A stretch of DNA of 6,040 nt from contig RKRZ01000118.1 of NCBI GenBank assembly GCA_007571105.1, positions 1 to 6,040 on the forward strand, given 5' to 3'. The translations under genes were made by a program, and so were the position numbers. This stretch comes from Gammaproteobacteria bacterium (lineage in GTDB: Bacteria; Pseudomonadota; Gammaproteobacteria; Poriferisulfidales; Poriferisulfidaceae). Below the pieces are notes generated by a model. It saw only the letters and a program-made list of their open reading frames with translations. It did no database searches and was not told where the DNA came from. Shown here piece by piece: positions 1-5,213 of the stretch; the stretch's first letter is position 1, and every line of letters begins with the position of its first letter.

Positions 1-293
1 CGGCCGATCAGGCGCTGAATTTCCAGGGTTCGCCCTCCCTGTCGCCCACTGCTCGCCTCCCGCCGCGTGCGGGTTCCCGTGGCGCGCGGCAACATGCCGT
101 ATTCCGCCGTCAGCCAGCCGCTTTGCTGTCCCCGCCGCCAGCGCGGAACCCCGACCTCCCAGCTCGCCGTGCACAGCACCCGCGTCTCCCCATGCTCACA
201 CAACACCGAGCCTTCGGCATGCCGCACATAGCCACGTTGGTAACGGATCGGACGCAACTCACCCGGCGCACGGCCACTGGGACGTTCAAACAT
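1..293 (-). CDS. rph: RNase PH, N-terminal part (runs off left edge)
   Basis: Reading the minus strand from the ATG at 293-291 gives 97 open codons to the window edge. The protein begins MFERPSGRAPGELRPI and continues with HAEGSVLCEHGETRVLCTAS (residues 25-44), WLTAEYGMLPRAT (60-72) and QGGRTLEIQRLIG (85-97). These are the hallmark blocks of RNase PH, the phosphate-dependent 3'-5' exoribonuclease that trims tRNA 3' ends and forms a hexameric ring. The arginine-rich stretch at residues 70-78 corresponds to the tRNA-contacting region, and the GGRT block lies near the phosphate site. Family members are about 240 residues, so roughly 60% is missing on the left. The start matches the usual family N-terminus, but no clear Shine-Dalgarno precedes it. 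The gene is divergent from the antiporter/LPS operon. Identification comes from remembered family motifs. Confidence 0.95.
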   Translation of the reverse strand, partial: MFERPSGRAPGELRPIRYQRGYVRHAEGSVLCEHGETRVLCTASWEVGVPRWRRGQQSGWLTAEYGMLPRATGTRTRREASSGRQGGRTLEIQRLIG

Positions 294-335
294 CGATTAG
301 GGCGTTGTTGGGTTTGCGACGGCAAGGTTAGCACA

Positions 336-355
336 GATTCGTGAATTTTCGAATC
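336..355. repeat. Inverted repeat, possible operator
   Basis: GATTCG (336-341) and CGAATC (350-355) form a perfect 6-bp inverted repeat around an 8-bp AT-rich spacer. It lies upstream of the perfect TATAAT, abuts its weak -35 position, and also covers the candidate -35 of divergent rph. A factor bound here could affect both directions. That is inference: a 6+6 match can arise by chance, and no known operator consensus was recognised. Confidence 0.3.
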
Positions 356-382
356 CACTCAATTGCCCTTGCCCGTTATAAT
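354..382 (+). promoter_or_regulatory. Candidate sigma-70 promoter for the yrbG-kds-lpt operon
   Basis: A perfect TATAAT lies at 377-382. With a 17-bp spacer the -35 would be TCCACT (354-359), which matches TTGACA at only three positions, so activity may depend on an activator or upstream sequence. Transcription would begin near 389, giving a leader of about 72 nt before the chosen ATG at 462. The placement also argues against in-frame ATGs further upstream, such as 363, because that ATG would not be on this transcript. Confidence 0.5.
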
Positions 383-461
383 TTTCCACGCGCGGGTCCC
401 CCCGGCCTGTTATTCATCCGAGCACGCCGCTCCCGCACTTTGCCGGCACCCCCAGGACCTC

Positions 462-1418
462 ATGTCCCCCACTCTCCTGCATGTTGTTGCCATCATCGGA
501 GGCTTCATCGCCTTAGCCTGGAGTGCCGATCGACTGGTTGAAAGCGCCTGCGCGCTCGCGCGGCACTGGAGCATGCCCTCCTTCGCAATCGGCGTCATCA
601 TTCTTGGCTTCGGCACCAGTCTCCCGGAATTGCTGGTCTCCGCCGCTGCTGCAGCCCGCGGAAGCGGAGGCATTGCCATCGGCAATGCGTTCGGCTCCAA
701 CATTGCCAACCTTGCCATGATTTTGGGGATTTCTGCGCTGATCGCGCCCCTGTTTGCCGACCGACTGCTTCTGCGGCGCGACTTGCCGCTGATTCTATTC
801 TCAAGCGCAGGCGTATTCATGGCATTATCGGATCTGGCGTTATCACGCATCGAAGGCGTCGCGATGCTGATTACGTTGATTCTCGTCATTGGCTGGATCG
901 TGCGAAGCGGCAAAGCCAGCGCTCCCATCATCGACGCGCCGGACACTATGGGCGTACCCTTCGCGGCCGCACTCACTGTCATCAGCCTGCTGGCCCTCTC
1001 GGCGAGCGCCTGGGTGCTGGTCTGGGGTTGCAGCGAGCTGGCCCGGACCTTTGGCGTCAGCGAGTTGCTGATCGGCCTGACTTTGGTCGCCATCGGCACC
1101 TCCCTTCCGGAATTGGCCGCGTCCGTTGCATCCTTAAGACGGGCCGAGGGAAGCGGCCTGATTCTTGGCAACGTGGTCGGCTCCAACTTGTTCAACACCT
1201 TGGGCGTGGTGGGCCTGCCGGCCGTCATTCGCCCGTTTGTCGTGGACGGCGCATTATTTGAAGACAGCATAATCATGCTGGCCCTGACCGCAGGTTTGGG
1301 GATGCTACTGTTGTTGCGCTCTCCCCTGTGCCTGACGCGCAGCGGTGCGATAATGCTTCTGCTGTGCTATATAGGCTATCTGGGATGGAATGCACAACGG
1401 ATGATGATGCCGACATGA
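462..1418 (+). CDS. yrbG: Ca2+/Na+ (CaCA-family) antiporter, YrbG-like
   Basis: This 318-residue integral membrane protein has the two inverted alpha-repeats of the Ca2+:cation antiporter family. Repeat 1 has GFGTSLPE (residues 49-56) and GNAFGSN (74-80); repeat 2 has AIGTSLPE (210-217) and GNVVGSN (236-242). The glutamates and asparagines in these motifs form the ion-binding centre in characterised relatives. About ten hydrophobic segments are visible, and the length is close to E. coli YrbG (325). The ATG at 462 was chosen because the conserved N-terminal helix with ADRL starts just after it and AGGA lies at 454-457. An in-frame ATG at 363 would add 33 non-hydrophobic residues and lies upstream of the likely promoter. 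The gene overlaps kdsD by 4 bp. No role in LPS synthesis is known for YrbG, and its linkage to kdsD is conserved in gammaproteobacteria. The exact ion is inferred from the family. Confidence 0.92.
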   Translation: MSPTLLHVVAIIGGFIALAWSADRLVESACALARHWSMPSFAIGVIILGFGTSLPELLVSAAAAARGSGGIAIGNAFGSNIANLAMILGISALIAPLFADRLLLRRDLPLILFSSAGVFMALSDLALSRIEGVAMLITLILVIGWIVRSGKASAPIIDAPDTMGVPFAAALTVISLLALSASAWVLVWGCSELARTFGVSELLIGLTLVAIGTSLPELAASVASLRRAEGSGLILGNVVGSNLFNTLGVVGLPAVIRPFVVDGALFEDSIIMLALTAGLGMLLLLRSPLCLTRSGAIMLLLCYIGYLGWNAQRMMMPT

Positions 1419-2398
1419 GCCCAACGAAACCTCCCATCGACGACGTCCTCAAGATCGGTCGCGAAACCCTGTTACTGGAAGCGGACACCGTGCGCGGTCT
1501 GGTGGACCAACTCGACGAAACCTTTGTCGCGTGCTGCCAGATGCTGAGCGGATACACCGGGCGCATCATTGTCACCGGCATGGGCAAATCCGGTCATGTC
1601 GGGCAGAAGATTGCCGCGACTTTTGCAAGCACCGGCAGCCCCGCATTTTTCGTGCACCCGGCTGAGGCCAGCCATGGGGACCTGGGCATGATTACTGCGG
1701 ATGACATCGTGCTGGTTCTGTCGAACTCGGGAGAGACTCCGGAATTGCTGGGCCTGATGCCGCGACTTCGGACCCTGGGCGTCACCATCATTTCGCTGAC
1801 CGGCAATCGGGACTCCGAACTGGCTCAAAGCGCTGAACTGAGTCTGGAATTGCGCATCGACCGGGAAGCCTGTCCGCTCAACCTGGCGCCGACGGCCAGT
1901 ACCACGGCCATGCTGGCCATGGGGGATGCGCTGGCGATGACTCTGAGTCGCTTGCGCGGATTTGAGGCAAAAGATTTCGCGAATACGCATCCTGGCGGAG
2001 ATCTGGGCAGGCGTTTGCTGACGACGGTCTCCGACCTCATGCGCCAGGGCGAACAGATCCCGCGGGTATCCCAAGATACCCTGCTGCGCGACGCCCTTCC
2101 GGAGATCTCGGAGAAAGGGCTGGGAATGACGACGGTGCTGGATGCGAAGGGACAACTCATCGGCGTGTTTACGGACGGGGATTTGCGCCGATGCGTGGAC
2201 GATGCGGTGGACATTCACTCGGTGCTCATCTCTGAGGTGATGACGCGTGAATTTCAGGTTGCGACCCCAGATGAGTTGGCGGCCGATGCCCTGCGTCGCA
2301 TGCGCGATTGCCGCATCAATGCCATGCCGGTGCTGGAAGACAGACAGTTGATCGGCGCCTTCAACATGCACGACCTCATCAAAGCGGGCATTCGATGA
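1415..2398 (+). CDS. kdsD: D-arabinose-5-phosphate isomerase (KpsF/GutQ family)
   Basis: This cytoplasmic enzyme interconverts ribulose-5-phosphate and arabinose-5-phosphate, the first step towards Kdo. The 327-residue product has an N-terminal SIS sugar-phosphate isomerase domain (about 35-170) with TGMGKSGH (54-61), SNSGETPE (103-110), EACPLNLAPTASTT (151-164) and HPGGDLGRR (192-200). Two CBS domains follow (about 205-262 and 270-327), with FTDGDLRR in the first. K58, E110, E151 and H192 match the catalytic residues K59, E111, E152 and H193 reported for E. coli KdsD with a constant offset of one. The ATG at 1415 overlaps the antiporter stop as ATGA and gives the family length. The frame stays open upstream to an ATG at 1328, but that part lies inside the antiporter gene and is not conserved. 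No strong Shine-Dalgarno is seen, which fits translational coupling. Confidence 0.96.
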   Translation: MSPTKPPIDDVLKIGRETLLLEADTVRGLVDQLDETFVACCQMLSGYTGRIIVTGMGKSGHVGQKIAATFASTGSPAFFVHPAEASHGDLGMITADDIVLVLSNSGETPELLGLMPRLRTLGVTIISLTGNRDSELAQSAELSLELRIDREACPLNLAPTASTTAMLAMGDALAMTLSRLRGFEAKDFANTHPGGDLGRRLLTTVSDLMRQGEQIPRVSQDTLLRDALPEISEKGLGMTTVLDAKGQLIGVFTDGDLRRCVDDAVDIHSVLISEVMTREFQVATPDELAADALRRMRDCRINAMPVLEDRQLIGAFNMHDLIKAGIR

Positions 2399-2865
2399 AT
2401 CCTGAAGACGTTGAGTTGCTGATCCTGGATGTCGACGGCGTCCTCACGGACGGTTGCTTGTATCTGCATGGCGACGGCCCAGAAAGCAAGTGCTTTCATG
2501 TACATGACGGCCAGGGACTGGTTCAGGTGCTGCAATCCGGCCTGAACGTGGCGGTCATCAGTGCGCGCAAAAGCGACGCGGTGCGCCAGCGCTTGCAGGA
2601 ATTGGGCGTGGCGGAAATCCATCTGGGCGTGAACGACAAATACACCGCAGCATGTGGCGTGCTCGAGCGCCTGGGCTGCGCATGGGCACAAACCGTGTGC
2701 GTCGGCGATGATCTCGGCGACCTGCCCTTGCTGGAGGCCGCCGGATTCGGGGTGGCCGTTGCGGATGCCCGGGAACCGGCGCAAGCGGCAGCCGACTGGG
2801 TGACGCCCCATGCCGGAGGGCGCGGAGCCGTGCGCGACGTCTGCGACTGGATTCTGGGCACATGA
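2395..2865 (+). CDS. kdsC: 3-deoxy-D-manno-octulosonate 8-phosphate phosphatase
   Basis: KdsC is a cytoplasmic HAD-superfamily (C0 type, no cap domain) tetrameric phosphatase that releases Kdo from Kdo-8-phosphate. Visible HAD motifs are DVDGVLTDG (12-20, nucleophile D12 and general acid D14), VISARKS (54-60) for motif II, the conserved lysine K82 in NDK, and GDDLGDLPLL (104-113) for motif IV. The tail HAGGRGAVRDVCDWIL contains the family's GGRGAVR element, which reaches the neighbouring subunit's active site. At 156 residues it is shorter than E. coli KdsC (188), because it starts only about 7 residues before the first strand and lacks the N-terminal extension. The start overlaps the kdsD stop as ATGA. 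An in-frame ATG at 2308 lies inside the kdsD CBS region and is unlikely. Confidence 0.95.
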   Translation: MNPEDVELLILDVDGVLTDGCLYLHGDGPESKCFHVHDGQGLVQVLQSGLNVAVISARKSDAVRQRLQELGVAEIHLGVNDKYTAACGVLERLGCAWAQTVCVGDDLGDLPLLEAAGFGVAVADAREPAQAAADWVTPHAGGRGAVRDVCDWILGT

Positions 2866-3917
2866 ACTGGAGACGCCCGCGACCGATTTTGTTGCTGGCC
2901 GTCTTAATCGGCAGCGGCATTTTGCTATGGGTCGGCACGTACGATTCCAAAGAAGAGTCCCTACCTCAACTTGGCGCGCGTTCCGCCAATAATAGCTTTT
3001 CACACGTGCGCTACCAGATGCGCGACATGCAGGGCGAAATCATCTATCAAATTCTCGCGGAGCGGCTGGACCAATTCGCGCAGTCGCAACAGATCCAACT
3101 GGCCAAGCCTCGGGTGGAAGGGCTGAGCCAGGGCCACGAAGACTCCTGGAGCGAAGCCGAACGGGGCGTCATTGACAAGCGCCAACTGCAACTGATCGGC
3201 GACGTCTCCATCATGCTCCACTCTTCCCGCCAATCCCCGTTGCTGATACACAGTTCCTCACTGCGTCTCGAACCCGACCAGAAGCGAATTCGAACCAGCC
3301 AGGACGTCACCATCAGCAGTGCACAGACTTCCATGCGAGGCACCGGACTTGAATACCGGCTGGACGAACAGACCGGAGTGCTCCATGGCAATGTCACGAC
3401 CTTGCATTTCTCGACCGGATTGCGCGAGCCGACTTACCCCTTGCTCAAACAGGTTGCCGAAGCCACTTTCGCCTCCGCCCACGCCGCAGAGCACAATTCC
3501 GAGTACCTGGAAATCAATGCCGATCGCATGGAATGGGACATCGACAAAAAAGTCTATGTCTACAGTGGCAACGTGCGGGCGACGCGGGACACGTTGGTAT
3601 TGGCTGCCGATCGGGTGGTGGTGCTCTCGGGAGACGGCAAAGTGAAAACTCTTCGCGCCGAAGGTGATGCCCGATGGACGCAGCAGTTGGATTCCGGCGA
3701 GCCGATGCTTGCGACCGCAGAACAGATCTCTTACGAAATCGCCAACCGGATTGTGGTGTTGCGGCGCAATGTCCAGTTGCAGTCCGGCGAAGTCGAATTT
3801 GCTGGCGACCACGTCATCTGGCTGCTGGACGAAAACCGCATTGCGACCTCCGCAGGGGAAAAGAGCCCGAAGAAAAAGCAGCGCCAGCGCGTGCGCATCC
3901 GCCTGAATGCCAACTAA
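2862..3917 (+). CDS. Fused LptC-LptA periplasmic LPS-bridge protein
   Basis: One uninterrupted 351-residue frame covers both LptC and LptA. Residues 9-25 are a single hydrophobic anchor after a basic N-terminus (RRPR), as in LptC. Residues about 45-183 form the LptC-type beta-jellyroll, including YQILAER (62-68) and the terminal MRGTGLEYRL...LHGNVTTLHF pattern. A linker of about 30 residues (184-213) follows. Residues 214-330 align with mature LptA: YLEINADRMEWD, YSGNVRATRDTL, LAADRVVVL, ISYEIANRIVVLRRNVQLQ and AGDHVIWLLDENRI. The tail is very basic (KSPKKKQRQRVRIR). Neither domain is obviously truncated, but LptA's own signal peptide is absent, so LptA would be exported with and tethered through the LptC anchor. 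The gene overlaps kdsC by ATGA and sits where separate lptC and lptA genes normally lie. Domain assignment rests on remembered E. coli sequences; the fusion itself is read directly from the frame. Confidence 0.88.
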   Translation: MNWRRPRPILLLAVLIGSGILLWVGTYDSKEESLPQLGARSANNSFSHVRYQMRDMQGEIIYQILAERLDQFAQSQQIQLAKPRVEGLSQGHEDSWSEAERGVIDKRQLQLIGDVSIMLHSSRQSPLLIHSSSLRLEPDQKRIRTSQDVTISSAQTSMRGTGLEYRLDEQTGVLHGNVTTLHFSTGLREPTYPLLKQVAEATFASAHAAEHNSEYLEINADRMEWDIDKKVYVYSGNVRATRDTLVLAADRVVVLSGDGKVKTLRAEGDARWTQQLDSGEPMLATAEQISYEIANRIVVLRRNVQLQSGEVEFAGDHVIWLLDENRIATSAGEKSPKKKQRQRVRIRLNAN

Positions 3918-3920
3918 GCT

Positions 3921-4709
3921 ATGGCTTCATCGTCCCCATCGCAAGCCCAGCCCATGTTTCATGGGGATGAGGGAAATTTGACTCAGGTGATCGAATTGTG
4001 CACCTTTCGCATGGGCAAATCCTACCGCCGCCGCGCCGTCGTCTCCGAAGTCTCCCTGCACGCCCGCAATCACGAGGTGGTGGGCCTCCTCGGACCGAAC
4101 GGGGCCGGCAAAACCACCTGCTTCTACATGATCGCAGGATTGGTCCCCTGCGATGAAGGCACCATCTGGCTCAATGGCGAGAACATCACCAACATCTCAA
4201 TGAGTGCGCGGGCGAAGCGCGGCATCGGCTATCTGCCTCAGGAAGCGTCCATCTTTCGCCGCCTCACGGTGGCGGAGAACATTCTGGGCGTCCTGCAACA
4301 GTTGCCGCTGTCGCCTGAGCAGCAGCAGGCCCGGCTGGAGCAGTTGCTGGAGGAATTTTCCATCACGGAGATTCGGGACATGTACGGCTACGCGCTGTCC
4401 GGCGGAGAGCGTCGGCGCGTGGAGATTGCCCGCACTCTGGCCGTGGAACCCTCTTTTATTCTGCTCGACGAGCCGTTCTCCGGCATCGACCCGCTGCACA
4501 TTGCCGATCTCAAGGAGATCATTGCACGCCTTCGGGAGCAGGACATCGGCATCATCATCACGGACCATAATGTCCGCGACACGCTCAGCATCTGCGACCG
4601 CGCCTACATCCTGTCTTCAAGCCGCATTATCGCGGAAGGCGCCCCCTGGAAAATCGTGCAAAACGATCAGGTCCGCGACACGTATTTGGGCGCAGATTTC
4701 ATACTGTAA
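3921..4709 (+). CDS. lptB: LPS export ABC transporter ATP-binding protein
   Basis: LptB is the cytoplasmic ATPase dimer of LptB2FGC and powers extraction of LPS from the inner membrane. Numbered from the ATG at 3921 (262 residues), the motifs are Walker A GPNGAGKTT (58-66, K64), Q-loop YLPQEASIF (104-112, Q107), signature LSGGERRR (159-166), Walker B ILLDEP (180-185, catalytic E184) and switch ITDHN (213-217, H216). F112 matches E. coli F90, which contacts the LptF/LptG coupling helices. YLPQEASIFRRL and LSGGERRRVEIAR are diagnostic of LptB among ABC proteins. The first 19-22 residues are non-conserved and Ser/Gln-rich. The true start is probably TTG at 3978 (243 residues), but the longest frame is given because this is unproven. 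The longer form begins 3 nt after lptCA. LptF and LptG are not in the window. Confidence 0.95.
   Translation: MASSSPSQAQPMFHGDEGNLTQVIELCTFRMGKSYRRRAVVSEVSLHARNHEVVGLLGPNGAGKTTCFYMIAGLVPCDEGTIWLNGENITNISMSARAKRGIGYLPQEASIFRRLTVAENILGVLQQLPLSPEQQQARLEQLLEEFSITEIRDMYGYALSGGERRRVEIARTLAVEPSFILLDEPFSGIDPLHIADLKEIIARLREQDIGIIITDHNVRDTLSICDRAYILSSSRIIAEGAPWKIVQNDQVRDTYLGADFIL
3927..3970 (+). promoter_or_regulatory. Possible mRNA hairpin before or inside the lptB start region
   Basis: CCCCAT (3934-3939) can pair with ATGGGG (3961-3966). The stem extends by TCAT (3927-3930) with ATGA (3967-3970) if CGT (3931-3933) bulges out. An alternative smaller stem, CCCATG (3951-3956) with CATGGG (3960-3965) around TTT, uses the same 3' arm, so the two are mutually exclusive. 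The structures lie just upstream of, or touch, the best Shine-Dalgarno for lptB. A regulatory role is inference; if lptB starts at 3921 this is coding sequence and the pairing may be accidental. Confidence 0.3.
3969..3973 (+). promoter_or_regulatory. Shine-Dalgarno that may decide the lptB start
   Basis: GAGGG at 3969-3973 lies 4 nt before an in-frame TTG at 3978. Starting there gives 243 residues, close to E. coli LptB (241), with the conserved LptB sequence beginning almost at once. Neither upstream in-frame ATG (3921 or 3954) has a recognisable Shine-Dalgarno. Confidence 0.45.
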
Positions 4710-4884
4710 TGTCCCAAATCAAAACCCGGGTTGACCCCTGATTCCCCTAAGTGCGGGCGGATTCCAAGAGTTGCAAAAACAAAGCGGGCGACAGAAGCCC
4801 ATAAAGTTCCTATTTTTCTAGGCTGCACGAACTCAAACTGTATAATGCCCTCCCTGAGTGCGCGACGGAACATCTGGAGTATTC
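4710..4884. other. lptB-hpf intergenic region, no rpoN
   Basis: This 175-bp gap holds no recognisable protein gene. In many proteobacteria rpoN (about 1.4 kb) occupies this position. The only tiny ORF at the left edge starts at an ATG (4709-4711) overlapping the lptB stop as TAATG and ends after 10 codons; it does not look like the RpoN N-terminus. GGGC (4786-4789) and GCCC (4797-4800) could form a 4-bp stem but no T-run follows, so no terminator is called. The right half carries a candidate promoter for hpf. Confidence 0.8.
4818..4846 (+). promoter_or_regulatory. Candidate promoter for hpf-ptsN-rapZ
   Basis: A perfect TATAAT lies at 4841-4846. At 17-bp spacing the -35 would be CTAGGC, a poor match. 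Directly upstream is an AT-rich stretch (about 4801-4820), which could act as an UP-like element, and a short dyad CCTA (4809-4812) / TAGG (4819-4822). Transcription would start near 4853, leaving a leader of about 30 nt before the hpf ATG. This would let hpf-ptsN-rapZ be expressed apart from the lpt genes. Confidence 0.45.
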
Positions 4885-5205
4885 ATGAACATTAAACTGA
4901 CTGGACACCATCTCGACATCACGACCCCTCTTCGCGATCATATCCATACCAAATTCAAGCGTTTGACGCGGCATTTCGACGACGTTCTCGACAGCCAGAT
5001 TACGCTGTCGGTTGAGCACGACACCCACCGGGCTGAAGCCACCCTGCACATGCGCCAACACCATGTCCACGCCCGCGCCGAGCACAGCGACATGTACGCG
5101 GCCATCGACACTTTGGCCGGAAAATTGGATCGACAGTTGCTCAAATACAAAGAAAAACATAAAGATCATCACCAAAGCCAAGTCACTCACCACCAACTCA
5201 ACTGA
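4885..5205 (+). CDS. hpf: Ribosome hibernation-promoting factor, short form
   Basis: HPF binds the 30S decoding region in slow growth and promotes 100S ribosome dimers. The 106-residue product starts MNIKLTGHHLDITTPLRDHI and has KFKRLTRHFD (23-32), ATLHM (52-56) and the signature AEHSDMYAAIDTLAGKLDRQL (residues 65-85), all matching the S30AE/sigma-54 modulation domain. It is slightly longer than E. coli HPF (95) and lacks the C-terminal dimerisation domain of long HPF. GGAG at 4876-4879 lies 5 nt before the ATG and supports the start over the in-frame ATG at 4858. It is unusually histidine-rich (17 of 106), with a charged, His-rich tail after residue 87. The family usually sits next to rpoN, which is missing here. 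YfiA/RaiA is a paralogous alternative, but context favours HPF. Confidence 0.94.
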   Translation: MNIKLTGHHLDITTPLRDHIHTKFKRLTRHFDDVLDSQITLSVEHDTHRAEATLHMRQHHVHARAEHSDMYAAIDTLAGKLDRQLLKYKEKHKDHHQSQVTHHQLN

Positions 5206-5210
5206 GGAGA
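5204..5210 (+). promoter_or_regulatory. ptsN ribosome binding site overlapping the hpf stop
   Basis: GAGGAGA overlaps the last two bases of the hpf TGA and stands 3 nt before the ptsN ATG at 5214, with AGGAG 4 nt away. It is a strong, close site that fixes the ptsN start and suggests coupled translation. A second ATG at 5218 is out of frame. Confidence 0.75.
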
Positions 5211-5213
5211 GCC

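Larger units (their letters stand above)
294..461. other. Divergent intergenic region between rph and the yrbG-type gene
   Basis: This stretch of about 168 bp separates the two divergent genes and must hold the start signals for both. It contains an AT-rich core (about 335-386) with a perfect -10 hexamer for the plus strand and a short inverted repeat. The plus-strand leader after the promoter (about 389-461) is GC-rich. For rph, only a poor candidate promoter is visible on the minus strand (TTCGAA at 353-348 and TAACCT at 330-325, 17-bp spacing, three matches of six in each box). No conserved small ORF was recognised here. Confidence 0.7.

Noticed and set aside
110..358. An 82-codon minus-strand ORF over the left intergenic region
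   Set aside because: It overlaps rph on the same strand in another frame. Its translation is Arg/Cys-rich with no family resemblance, while the rph frame matches RNase PH block after block.
410..1276. A long minus-strand ORF (288 codons) opposite the antiporter gene
   Set aside because: It is antisense to conserved membrane-protein motifs and reads as low-complexity Ser/Ala/Arg/Met sequence. It is a composition shadow.
1472..2371. A long minus-strand ORF (299 codons) opposite kdsD
   Set aside because: It is antisense to a gene with complete SIS and CBS motifs, and its own translation is rich in Gln, His and Arg with no recognisable domain.
2254..3003. A 249-codon minus-strand ORF opposite kdsC
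   Set aside because: It spans the ends of three real genes on the other strand, has no recognisable motif, and is explained by GC-rich codon bias.
3417..3520. A frameshift or sequencing error as the cause of the lptC-lptA joining
   Set aside because: Both alternative forward frames were read across the junction. Neither encodes a signal peptide or a continuing LptC tail, while the main frame is coherent on both sides.
4709..4741. A 10-codon ORF with a TAATG overlap after lptB as a remnant of rpoN
   Set aside because: Its sequence (MSQIKTRVDP) does not resemble the Gln/Leu-rich RpoN N-terminus, and it is too short to support any call.
4786..4800. GGGC/GCCC stem after lptB as a terminator
   Set aside because: A 4-bp stem with a 7-nt loop and no following T-run on the plus strand is too weak to call.
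4803..4822. Resemblance of the AAGTTCCTATTTTTCTAG region to half of a yeast FRT recombinase site
   Set aside because: Only one arm and part of the spacer are similar, with mismatches. The second arm is absent and the flanking genes are intact native chromosome, so this is chance similarity in AT-rich promoter DNA.
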